64,000 nt of DNA from Rhabdobacter roseus (GTDB lineage: Bacteria; Bacteroidota; Bacteroidia; Cytophagales; Spirosomataceae). The translations under genes and the position numbers were made by a program. How positions within the stretch are numbered: the stretch's first letter is position 1; each line of letters opens with the position of its first letter. The stretch lies in NCBI RefSeq assembly GCF_014202275.1, contig NZ_JACHGF010000004.1, positions 394,928-458,927 on the forward strand. The letters are read 5' to 3'. Shown here piece after piece: positions 8,562 to 16,228 of the stretch. Under the pieces are notes generated by a model, which did not search any database, was not told the origin of the DNA, and was given only the letters and a program-made list of their open reading frames with translations.

Positions 8562-9008
8562 ATGTCTTTTACACCTGAACAAAACAACGCTGTTTGCATT
8601 GAATTTTTCGAGTCAGCCTGGAATGAAGGCAACGTTCGGGAAGACCTCCTCTCCGAAGATGCCGTAGACCATTCGCAGGTAGGTGGTAAAACCGTATCCG
8701 AGCCCGGTGCGGGTAGTTTCAAGCATATCGTAGGGATGTTTCGCCACGCCATGCCGGACGTTAAGCTCACGATCGAAGACGAAATATATACGGCGGACAA
8801 GGTCGTTCACCGCTGGCGGCTGAATGGTACCGATACGGGCGGCGTAATGGGCATGCCTCCGAGCGGTAAATCCCTGACCCTGACGGGTACCACGACGGTT
8901 CGGCTGCAGGACGGCAAAATTGCCGAGCGCTGGGCCAACGTAGATGAGCTAGGATTGCTGCAGCAACTGGGCGTAGTACCTCCTCCTCCTGGTGCTCCGG
9001 GCGCTTAA
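8562..9008 (+). CDS. SnoaL-like ester cyclase family protein
   Basis: This 148-residue SnoaL-like protein has an AVCIEFFESAWNEGN helix, a MPDVKLTIEDEIYTADKVVHRW core and the LGLLQQLGVVPPP tail with a short Pro/Gly-rich end. The RW-x-x-x-GTDTGG segment corresponds to the active-site strand region of the family. It is the third in the tandem array. A perfect hairpin follows at 9028-9061 before the next paralogue. Confidence 0.85.
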   Translation: MSFTPEQNNAVCIEFFESAWNEGNVREDLLSEDAVDHSQVGGKTVSEPGAGSFKHIVGMFRHAMPDVKLTIEDEIYTADKVVHRWRLNGTDTGGVMGMPPSGKSLTLTGTTTVRLQDGKIAERWANVDELGLLQQLGVVPPPPGAPGA

Positions 9009-9027
9009 GTATCCCGCTACCCAATTC

Positions 9028-9061
9028 AGGACTACCTATCCCTTCTGCGGTAGGTAGTCCT
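9028..9061 (+). terminator. Hairpin between paralogous SnoaL-like genes
   Basis: An 11-bp perfect stem (AGGACTACCTA and its complement) with a 12-base loop lies in the 96-base spacer between the third and fourth SnoaL-like genes. The T run behind it is weak (ACCCCATTT), so partial read-through, or a role in mRNA processing or stability, is as likely as full termination. Confidence 0.5.
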
Positions 9062-9104
9062 ACCCCATTTAGACTAAAAAACAACCCCTTAAACCCCGGC
9101 ACCC

Positions 9105-9548
9105 ATGGCAAGCGCAGCGCAAAATGCCCAATCAATTATACGATTCATGCGGGAAATTTGGAGTAAAGGAGACATGGATACCGCCGACGAAATCCTGGAC
9201 CCTGATTTCAATTTTATCCTGGCCTTCGCGCATCTGAAAGACCGCGAAGCATTTAAAAAACTAGTAGGCATCAACCGTCAGATCTTTGAGAACCTAACCT
9301 ACCATGTCGACGACGACGAAGGCGATGTGGTAGCGGACGAAACAAAGGGAGCAGGTTTTTGGCGGATGACCTCCAAGCACGTAGGTACCTGGCGGAATGT
9401 ACCTCCCAGCAACAACGAGGTAAGCATCAAAGGAATCACCTTCTTCAAATTTTCGCCCGATGGCAAAATGATCGAAGCTCGGGTGCAAAACGACGTCATG
9501 GGACTGATGCGGCAAATAAACGGTATCAAGGCCCTGTACGACTTTTAA
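9105..9548 (+). CDS. SnoaL-like protein, divergent member of the array
   Basis: The product has 147 residues. It shares the N-terminal helix (SIIRFMREIWSKGDMDTADEI), the LDPDFNF strand and the late FSPDGKMIEARVQNDVMGLMRQ region with its neighbours, but lacks the canonical LGV(I/V)P ending. It is the most divergent of the five genes. An SnoaL/NTF2-like fold is likely; no substrate can be assigned. Confidence 0.8.
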   Translation: MASAAQNAQSIIRFMREIWSKGDMDTADEILDPDFNFILAFAHLKDREAFKKLVGINRQIFENLTYHVDDDEGDVVADETKGAGFWRMTSKHVGTWRNVPPSNNEVSIKGITFFKFSPDGKMIEARVQNDVMGLMRQINGIKALYDF

Positions 9549-9616
9549 GGTACCCGCACAGCGCGTACCCGTAGGTGGAAAGTGTAACAGATCATCATTA
9601 AACAATCGTAGAAATT

Positions 9617-10024
9617 ATGTCAGTTCAAGAAAATAAAGACCTCGTTTTAGGCTACGTGCAAGCCATCCTGGTGGAGCGCGACTTTAGTAAATTTTCGCAT
9701 TTCACCGCTCCCGACTTCTACATAGACCGCTCAGCAGTACCGGAGGCCATCAAGGGCGAAGAAGGGCTGCATACTCAAATGGACATGCTGTACGGGGCTT
9801 TCCCGGACCTGAAGCTGGAAGTGGTGGATGTAGTAGCCGAAGGCGATAAAGTAGTGGTGCGCTTTGCCGCCCCAGGTACCCACCAGGACACCTTTGCGGG
9901 TATACCGGCCACCGGACGCACAGCCATCTGGAAAGGCCTGGTAATGTACCACGTCGTGGATGGTAAAATCAAGGAAGCCTGGGCCAACTGGGACGACTGG
10001 GGCCTGATTGAGCAGTTGAAATAA
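9617..10024 (+). CDS. SnoaL-like ester cyclase family protein
   Basis: This 135-residue protein has the family core: an LVLGYVQAILVERDFSKF helix, FPDLKLEVVDVVAEGDKV, VRFAAPGTHQDTFAGIPATG and a terminal DDWGLIEQL that aligns with the LGLxQQ tail of its paralogues. It is the last of the five tandem SnoaL-like genes and lies 75 bases before the DJ-1/PfpI gene. The GTHQ-x-x-F-x-GIPATG segment is the most typical ester-cyclase signature of the set. Confidence 0.85.
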   Translation: MSVQENKDLVLGYVQAILVERDFSKFSHFTAPDFYIDRSAVPEAIKGEEGLHTQMDMLYGAFPDLKLEVVDVVAEGDKVVVRFAAPGTHQDTFAGIPATGRTAIWKGLVMYHVVDGKIKEAWANWDDWGLIEQLK

Positions 10025-10099
10025 GAAGGTACCTTGTCAGGGATTACGTATATTGAAAACCGTAACAAAAAAAACGCCATTTAATAACATTATTTGACC

Positions 10100-10927
10100 A
10101 TGTCTAAGAAAATTTTAGCAATCCTGTCAGAATACGGATACTGGGGGATCGAACTCGTAGGACCACTCATGAAGCTGGAAGAAGCTGGCTATACGGTGGA
10201 GTTTATGACCCCCCACGGCAAAAAAGCCGAGGCCCTTCCTCCCAGCTATGATACCACCTACGTAGATCCACCGCTGGGCGTGTGCGTCACTACCCCCAAG
10301 GCCGCCGAAGAAGTAAAAGCCTTCGAAGCTACCAACCGCCTCGAGAACGCGCTGAACATGTCGGAGGTGATTCCGGAGCGCCCCTACTTCTCCACGCCGG
10401 ATTTCCTGCGCGCTTTTGAGAAGTACTTCAGTGATTTGAAAGAAGCGCAGGACAAGCTTACCGAAGAGTACGCCGCCGTGCTCCTGGTAGGTGGTAGCGG
10501 CCCGATCATCGACATGGTGAACAACCAACGGGTACACGACATCATCCTGGCATTTTACAAGAAAGACATGCCCGTGGCCGGTATTTGCTACGGCGTAGCG
10601 CCGCTGGTCTTTGCGCGTGACTTCAACGAGCGCCGCTCCATCATCCGGGGCAAGCACGTGACGGGCCACTGCATCGAGTACGACTACCACGACGGTACGG
10701 GCTTCCTGCACACCGACCTGAACATGGGGCCTCCGCCCTACGTGCTGGAGTACATCCTGACCGACGCCGTAGGCCCCGAAGGACAGTACCACGGCAACTT
10801 TGGGAAAGAAACTTCGGTGATCGTAGACTACCCCTTCATTACGGCTCGCTCACTCCAGTGTTCCTACGAGTTTGGGGAGCAGTTTGTGAATGTACTCGAC
10901 AACGGACTCAAGCGCTATGGCTGGTAA
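10100..10927 (+). CDS. DJ-1/PfpI (ThiJ) superfamily protein, Hsp31/glyoxalase III-like size
   Basis: This 275-residue DJ-1/PfpI-fold protein has the GGSGP loop at residues 131-135 and the nucleophile elbow AGICYG with Cys163. Length and the extra N-terminal insert resemble the Hsp31-type branch, whose members act on glyoxals or as chaperones. A hydrolytic or glyoxalase role is plausible but unproven. I chose the ATG at 10100 over the TTG two codons upstream. Its last 11 bases overlap the start of the ThDP enzyme gene (ATGGCTGGTAA), which implies translational coupling and functional linkage. Confidence 0.85.
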   Translation: MSKKILAILSEYGYWGIELVGPLMKLEEAGYTVEFMTPHGKKAEALPPSYDTTYVDPPLGVCVTTPKAAEEVKAFEATNRLENALNMSEVIPERPYFSTPDFLRAFEKYFSDLKEAQDKLTEEYAAVLLVGGSGPIIDMVNNQRVHDIILAFYKKDMPVAGICYGVAPLVFARDFNERRSIIRGKHVTGHCIEYDYHDGTGFLHTDLNMGPPPYVLEYILTDAVGPEGQYHGNFGKETSVIVDYPFITARSLQCSYEFGEQFVNVLDNGLKRYGW

Positions 10928-12623
10928 AACCGGAAATCAGAAAATCATTGAACAGTTTCTGGCCGACGGCATGGATCATATGTTCGGGAACCCCGGCACG
11001 GTAGAGCAGGGGTTCCTGGACGCCGTGGCGGAGTACCCGGAGATGAAGTACATCCTGACGCTGCAGGAAAGCGTGGCGGTGATGGCCGCCGACGGCTACG
11101 CCCGTGCCACCCAGAAGCCCACCCTGGTGCAGCTCCATAGCTCACCGGGAATCGGCAACGCGGTAGGGGCCCTGTACCAGGCCAAGCGCGGCCACGCGCC
11201 ACTGGTGGTGATTGGCTCCGACGCGGGCCTGCAGTACATGAACATGGACGCCCAAATGGCCAACGATCTGGTGGCCATGATGGCCCCGGTGACAAAATAT
11301 TCCACCCTGGTACTCTCCTCTAAATCGCTGCTGCGGACGCTACGCCGGGCCGTCAAAATAGCGGCTACGCCGCCGATGGGCCCGGTGTACGTATGCCTGC
11401 CCATGGACGTACTGGACGAGCTCAACGACGAGCCCGTATTCCCTACGGCCATTCCTTCTACGCGGGTGGTACCTTCACCGGACGTGATCCGTCAGGCCGC
11501 GGAGGTACTTTTAGCGGCCGAAAAGCCAGTCATGTTTATAGGAGATGGCGTGGCCTACTCGGGAGCCGTACCGGCCATGACCAAGGTAGCTGAGCTGCTG
11601 GGGGCTGAAGTATACGGGGTCGATTTTGGTGACCTGGTTATGGACAATGCCCACCCGCTCTACCAAGGTACTACGGGCCACATGTTTGGTAGCTTTAGCA
11701 AGCCCATCACCAGCAAAGGCGACGCCAACCTGATTGTAGGTACCTACATGGTACCCGAGGTATTTCCCGACCTGGACGACATCTACGCGCCCGACGCCAA
11801 GGTACTTCACTTCGACCTCAACGCCTACGAGATCGCCAAAAACCACCGCGTGGATGTGGGTGTCGTGGCTGATCCAAAAGATTCGCTCGAATTATTGGCG
11901 GCGGTGCTGGAAGAATTGATCACCCCCGAACAAAAAGCGGCGGCTGAGGCAAGAACCCGGCAGATCGGCGAGGCCAAAGCTCAGAAGCTAGCCGCCGAAA
12001 TAGAGCAGGACAAAAACCATACGGGCGGCAGTCGCCTGCACATGGCGCAGTTTGCCAAAGTACTGGCCGAGCACCTACCGGCCGACGCCATCGTGTTCGA
12101 CGAAGCGCTTACCAGCTCCCCGGCCATTACCCGCTACATTCCGCCCAAACTACCCGGCCACTACTTCGTGACCCGCGGCGGTTCGCTGGGCGTAGGGTTT
12201 CCGGGGGCCATTGGGGCCAAATTAGCCAATCCCGACAAAACCGTGATCGGTTTCTCGGGCGACGGCGGTAGTATGTACACCATCCAGGCGCTTTGGTCGG
12301 CGGTGCGGCACGATACCGGCGCGAAGTTCGTGGTGTGTAACAACGGTTCTTACAAGCTCTTACAGCTCAACATCGACGTGTACTGGAAAGAACGGGAGAT
12401 TCCCGTCCACGACCACCCGCTGTCGTTTGATTTGTCCTACCCAGCCATCCGTTTCGATTTGCTGGCCCAGTCGCTGGGCGTAGAAGCCGTGCGCGTGGAA
12501 AAAGAGGAAGAAATTGCCCCGGCCATCGAGCGCATGCTTGCCGACGACAAACCCTTCCTGATCGACCTCGTACTGGAAGGAAACTTCAAGCCCGACTGGG
12601 TCAAAACCAACTGTTCACAATAA
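10917..12623 (+). CDS. Thiamine diphosphate-dependent decarboxylase/lyase (benzoylformate decarboxylase-like)
   Basis: This 568-residue protein has the three-domain layout of ThDP enzymes. The N-terminal Pyr domain carries the conserved Glu51 in LTLQESVAVMAADGYAR, the middle domain is nucleotide-binding-like, and the C-terminal PP domain has GFSGDGGSMYT, the metal/diphosphate site, followed by NNGSYKLL. Similarity is closest to benzoylformate decarboxylase and other 2-keto acid decarboxylases, which release an aldehyde. The substrate is not readable. The ATG at 10917 inside the DJ-1 gene is preferred because it gives the usual N terminus. It sits between a DJ-1 protein and an FAD alcohol oxidoreductase, suggesting aldehyde or keto-acid handling. 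Confidence 0.88.
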   Translation: MAGKTGNQKIIEQFLADGMDHMFGNPGTVEQGFLDAVAEYPEMKYILTLQESVAVMAADGYARATQKPTLVQLHSSPGIGNAVGALYQAKRGHAPLVVIGSDAGLQYMNMDAQMANDLVAMMAPVTKYSTLVLSSKSLLRTLRRAVKIAATPPMGPVYVCLPMDVLDELNDEPVFPTAIPSTRVVPSPDVIRQAAEVLLAAEKPVMFIGDGVAYSGAVPAMTKVAELLGAEVYGVDFGDLVMDNAHPLYQGTTGHMFGSFSKPITSKGDANLIVGTYMVPEVFPDLDDIYAPDAKVLHFDLNAYEIAKNHRVDVGVVADPKDSLELLAAVLEELITPEQKAAAEARTRQIGEAKAQKLAAEIEQDKNHTGGSRLHMAQFAKVLAEHLPADAIVFDEALTSSPAITRYIPPKLPGHYFVTRGGSLGVGFPGAIGAKLANPDKTVIGFSGDGGSMYTIQALWSAVRHDTGAKFVVCNNGSYKLLQLNIDVYWKEREIPVHDHPLSFDLSYPAIRFDLLAQSLGVEAVRVEKEEEIAPAIERMLADDKPFLIDLVLEGNFKPDWVKTNCSQ

Positions 12624-12644
12624 CCCACGACTATCGTTAACGCT

Positions 12645-14180
12645 ATGGCAATGAATCCTTCGTATGACTACATCATTGTGGGGGCAGGGGCTGCGGGTAG
12701 TGTGTTGGCCAATCGACTGAGCGCCGATCCGGCTTCTCGGGTACTTTTGATCGAGGCCGGAGGCCTGGATCAGGAACCGGCCATCCACGATCCGGGCGGT
12801 TTTGTCAGCTTATGGGGCTCCGACGTAGACTGGAAGCTCCTCACAACCGAGCAGCCCGACCTGGCCGGTCGCTCCATCCTGATCAACCAGGGTAAAGTAC
12901 TGGGCGGAAGTACCTCCATCAACGCCATGATGTACGTCCGGGGCAATCCTAAAAACTTCGACGAATGGGAAGCACTGGGAGCCGAAGGCTGGGGCTTTGA
13001 GCAGGTACTTCCTTATTTTAAAAAATTAGAAAATTTTGAAAACGGCCCCTCTGACTACCACCAGGTAGGCGGCGAGCTCTCCGTTCGGGATTGTCCCGAC
13101 GACGTGATGCGCTCGGAGCACTTCCTGAAGGGAGCTACGGAGCTGGGCTTCGATGGCCCCTACTGGGACTACAACGGCGAGCGCCAGGAAAATGGCGCCG
13201 GGCTGCTGCAGTTTCACATCGGGCCGGACGGCCACCGGGCCAGCGCGGCTACCGCCTTTTTGGACCCCATTAAGGACCGCGCCAACCTCACCATCCTGAC
13301 CGGTGCCCAGGTGACCCGTGTCCTGATCGAAGGCGGCCGGGCGGTGGGCGTAGAGTACCTAAGCGGTATCCAAAGCGACGACAAAGTACCCACGCAGGTA
13401 CTGGCCGGGAAGGAAGTGATCGTGGCGGCGGGGGCACTGGCTACGCCGAAACTCTTGCTGCTGTCGGGTATCGGCCCCGCCGAGGAGCTCGAAGCGCTGG
13501 GCATACCCGTGGTGGCGGATCTGCCGGGTGTGGGAAAAAACCTGCAGGACCACCTGCAGCTACCCATGATCTACCGCTCGCGCATCATGATGCCCAATAC
13601 CACTTTGCTGACCGGCAACGTACTTTTTGTCCGGACGAAGTCCGAGAAGAGCGTACCGGACCTGCAGCTCAATTTCACGCCGAGCCTGCCAGGGCCGCTC
13701 GCTCCGATCTTACCCGACCTGGGCGGGCCGGTCTGTATCTTCCTGCCTATTCTGGTGCAGCCCGAAAGCCGTGGCGAAGTGAAGCTCCGATCAAATGATC
13801 CGCTCGAGCCCGCCGAGATCAACCCCAACTACCTCCAGGCCGAAGCCGACGTGCAGGTACTTTTAGACGCCATTACGCTGGTGCGGAAGCTGGCCGCGAC
13901 GCCTTCGTTCCAGGAACTCAGCGGTGGCGAAATGGTACCCGGCGAAGAGGGAGACCTGGTAGGGTACATTCGCTCGCAAGCCTCGACGCTCTGGCACCCG
14001 GCGGGTACCTGCCGCATGGGCGTCGATAAAATGTCGGTCGTAAGTCCGCGCCTGAAGGTACATGGTATCGAAGGGCTCCGGGTAGCTGATGCTTCGGTGA
14101 TGCCGACCGTCACGAGTGGCAATACCGTAGCGGCCTGCTTCATGATCGGGGAGAGAGCCGCCGAAATGATTCGGGAATAG
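12645..14180 (+). CDS. GMC-family FAD oxidoreductase (choline dehydrogenase-like)
   Basis: The product has 511 residues. The N-terminal FAD motif is IIVGAGAAGSVLANRL (residues 10-25), followed by the GMC signature GGSTSINAMMYVRGN near residue 85 and the second signature GALATPKLLLLSGIGP. The C-terminal catalytic region contains SSTLWHPAGTCRMG-type sequence with the active-site His and an SGNTVAACFMIGERA tail. GMC enzymes oxidise primary alcohols such as choline or sugars with FAD. It follows the ThDP gene by 21 bases and is probably in the same operon. No signal peptide, so cytoplasmic. Confidence 0.92.
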   Translation: MAMNPSYDYIIVGAGAAGSVLANRLSADPASRVLLIEAGGLDQEPAIHDPGGFVSLWGSDVDWKLLTTEQPDLAGRSILINQGKVLGGSTSINAMMYVRGNPKNFDEWEALGAEGWGFEQVLPYFKKLENFENGPSDYHQVGGELSVRDCPDDVMRSEHFLKGATELGFDGPYWDYNGERQENGAGLLQFHIGPDGHRASAATAFLDPIKDRANLTILTGAQVTRVLIEGGRAVGVEYLSGIQSDDKVPTQVLAGKEVIVAAGALATPKLLLLSGIGPAEELEALGIPVVADLPGVGKNLQDHLQLPMIYRSRIMMPNTTLLTGNVLFVRTKSEKSVPDLQLNFTPSLPGPLAPILPDLGGPVCIFLPILVQPESRGEVKLRSNDPLEPAEINPNYLQAEADVQVLLDAITLVRKLAATPSFQELSGGEMVPGEEGDLVGYIRSQASTLWHPAGTCRMGVDKMSVVSPRLKVHGIEGLRVADASVMPTVTSGNTVAACFMIGERAAEMIRE

Positions 14181-14187
14181 GGTAGGC

Positions 14188-14223
14188 AGGTACTTTGGAA
14201 GTAAATATCCGCTCCAAGTACCT
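14188..14223 (+). terminator. Imperfect hairpin after the GMC oxidoreductase gene
   Basis: AGGTACTTTGGA pairs with TCCAAGTACCT across a 13-base loop, with one bulged T. It is followed by CTTTGCG and then a T-rich stretch. The stem again contains the GGTACTT word. It may be a partial terminator inside the gene run. Confidence 0.4.
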
Positions 14224-14281
14224 CTTTGCGTATTCCCCCCCACTGATTTTTATTTTTTTATCTTAAAAAACACAAACAAGT

Positions 14282-14707
14282 ATGTTAACCCAAGAATCCA
14301 TACAAGCATTTGCCGAAGACTGGTACCGTAAGCTGGATGTACACGTACCCATGGTAGAGGTACTTCCTATGCTCATCAACGACGGCCTGGAGATGGTTTT
14401 TCCCGAAGCGACGGTCTACGGCCACGCTGGTTTTGAAGGCTGGTTTCAGCGGGTCATCCGGATTTTCTTCGATGAGGTACATACCGTCAAGTCCGTAGAA
14501 TCTACCATTGACGGCAACACCGCGGTATCTAAGGTAGTGGTGCAGTGGGAGGCGAGCGTCTGGAATGCGCCCGAAGCCTACAGCAAGCGCATCAAGTGCG
14601 ATGCCTTCCAAACCTGGGAAATCGTGGAAGGTCCCGAAGGCCAGCCGCTGATCGCCAAGTACATCGTCGACGGCCTGGAGTACCACGAAGGCTCCGCTAC
14701 CCTTTAA
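14282..14707 (+). CDS. NTF2-like/SnoaL-like protein
   Basis: The product has 141 residues. A helical start (SIQAFAEDWYRKLDVH), a mid-region with GHAGFEGWFQRVIRIFFDEVHTVKS and beta strands (NTAVSKVVVQWEAS) fit the NTF2-like fold, but it lacks the LGLxQQ tail of the tandem SnoaL-like genes. I recognise no catalytic residues. It could be an isomerase, a cyclase or a binding protein. It lies 37 bases ahead of another small NTF2-like gene. Confidence 0.7.
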   Translation: MLTQESIQAFAEDWYRKLDVHVPMVEVLPMLINDGLEMVFPEATVYGHAGFEGWFQRVIRIFFDEVHTVKSVESTIDGNTAVSKVVVQWEASVWNAPEAYSKRIKCDAFQTWEIVEGPEGQPLIAKYIVDGLEYHEGSATL

Positions 14708-14744
14708 CTGAGTTCCTAAACCTTTACCCAACTACCTTCGATTC

Positions 14745-15137
14745 ATGGAAAATGTACCTAACACCAAGCTGGGCCAGATGTACCGGGAGCACATTCAGCA
14801 CATCCTGGATAAGAACATCGACGCCCTGCTGGACCAATATACCGACGACGCCCTGCTCATCAGCAGCTTTACCAAAAAGCCGATCATTTATAAAGGCCGC
14901 GAGGAAATCAAAGAACACATGCAGGGAATTCTGGGCATCGACGGCCTGGAAACGGACATCGTGTTCTGGGCCGAAACCGAAGACCCCGAAACGCTCATGA
15001 TCACCGAGCAAATCACCATGACCGTGGACGGCCAAAAAAGCGAGATGCGCTTTGCCGACAGCTGGGTACTTCGGGATGGCCGCATCGCCATCCATTTTGC
15101 CGGCATGGTGCAGCACCCCGACGGTTCCCTGGCCTAA
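14745..15137 (+). CDS. NTF2-like protein
   Basis: The product has 130 residues. It fits the steroid-isomerase/NTF2-like pattern: a long N-terminal helix (YREHIQHILDKNIDALLDQY), TDDALLIS, YKGREEIKEHMQGILG and three C-terminal strands with GRIAIHFAGMVQ. The usual nuclear-transport or limonene-hydrolase residues cannot be assigned. It is embedded in the same operon-like run, 26 bases before the second DJ-1/PfpI gene. Confidence 0.75.
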   Translation: MENVPNTKLGQMYREHIQHILDKNIDALLDQYTDDALLISSFTKKPIIYKGREEIKEHMQGILGIDGLETDIVFWAETEDPETLMITEQITMTVDGQKSEMRFADSWVLRDGRIAIHFAGMVQHPDGSLA

Positions 15138-15163
15138 GTACTTACCTTTAACCTTCTCGTAGC

Positions 15164-15742
15164 ATGAAGCTTGCCGGAAAAAAAATCGGGGTCCTGCTGG
15201 AGGCCGATTTCTTCGAAAACGAAATATTTTATTACAAGTTCCGCTTCCCCGAAGAGGGGGCCGAGCTTCATTTTCTGAGCCGGTTGTGGGGGCAGGATAA
15301 GCTTACCTTCCTGGGCCACGAGTACCGCGCACCCATGGATTGCTGGGAGTCGTTTGAAAATATGAGCGACGAAGAGCTCCGCAGCTACGATGCTATCATC
15401 GTGCCGTCGGGTATGGTGTCGGATCGCCTACGGTACACCGAGGATGTCGAGAAGATCCCACCCGCTACGGAGTTTTTGAAGCGGGTATTTGCCGAAGAAA
15501 GTATTCTGAAAGGAATTATTTGCCACGGGCTGTGGCTGACGGCCCCGGCCACGGAGCTGGTAAAGGGCCGGAGGCTGGTGTGCCACAACAACTTGATCGG
15601 TGACGCCAAAGCCTACGGAGCCATCTACACCAACGAAGACGTGGTGGTAGACGGCGACCTGGTAACGGGCCGTTCCGGCGGGCATGCCCACCTTTTTGCC
15701 AAGAAAATCATTGAGATACTTTCGGAGACCCCTTCTAACTAA
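15164..15742 (+). CDS. DJ-1/PfpI family protein (PfpI-like glutamine amidotransferase fold)
   Basis: This 192-residue single-domain protein has the nucleophile elbow GIICHG with Cys120-His121 and Glu16/Glu18 candidates near the N terminus. The DAIIVPSG and LVTGRSGGHA strands are typical of PfpI and deglycase/glyoxalase relatives. It is shorter than and only distantly related to the DJ-1 protein at 10100. It is followed after 6 bases by a VOC-family gene, so both probably come from one transcript. A role against reactive carbonyls would suit the neighbourhood but is inferred. Confidence 0.85.
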   Translation: MKLAGKKIGVLLEADFFENEIFYYKFRFPEEGAELHFLSRLWGQDKLTFLGHEYRAPMDCWESFENMSDEELRSYDAIIVPSGMVSDRLRYTEDVEKIPPATEFLKRVFAEESILKGIICHGLWLTAPATELVKGRRLVCHNNLIGDAKAYGAIYTNEDVVVDGDLVTGRSGGHAHLFAKKIIEILSETPSN

Positions 15743-15748
15743 GCAGCG

Positions 15749-16159
15749 ATGAAAGCGACTTTTTTCCACCTGGCCGTTACGGTCAAAGACCTTCCCCGCT
15801 TTGAGAAGTACTATGCCAAGTACTTTGGCTTCCGCCGGGCCCGGACCATCGACCTGGGCGACGGGGCAGAGCTGGTGTTCCTCAAGAACGACGATAATTT
15901 TTACTTCGAAGTATTTCCGCCCGAGGAGGAGCGGCCCTATCCCATGGCCGAAGCCGACGGCCCTCACTACCCGGGGCTGCGGCATATTGCGTTTTCGGTG
16001 GAGGACGTAGAAGGCAAGCTGGCCGAAATGGGCAGCGACGCCGTCATCACGTTGGGGCCTTTGCAGTTCGATGACTTTATTCCCGGCTGGAAGACGGTCT
16101 GGCTGAAAGACCCCGAAGGCAACATCGTCGAGATTACCCAAGGATACCAGGACGAATAG
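15749..16159 (+). CDS. VOC-family (glyoxalase/dioxygenase superfamily) protein
   Basis: The product has 136 residues with two beta-alpha-beta-beta-beta modules. All four usual metal ligands of the glyoxalase fold can be placed: the His in FHLAV, the Glu in FYFEVF, the His in LRHIAFSV and the Glu in NIVEITQ. Metal-dependent activity is therefore likely, as a lyase, epimerase or dioxygenase. It is encoded 6 bases behind the DJ-1/PfpI gene. Confidence 0.85.
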   Translation: MKATFFHLAVTVKDLPRFEKYYAKYFGFRRARTIDLGDGAELVFLKNDDNFYFEVFPPEEERPYPMAEADGPHYPGLRHIAFSVEDVEGKLAEMGSDAVITLGPLQFDDFIPGWKTVWLKDPEGNIVEITQGYQDE

Positions 16160-16228
16160 GCAAGTACCCCCTCTTCCGTTCCTGGATTTGTATACAATTT
16201 ATTTTACAACCCTTAATCGCCTACAAGC

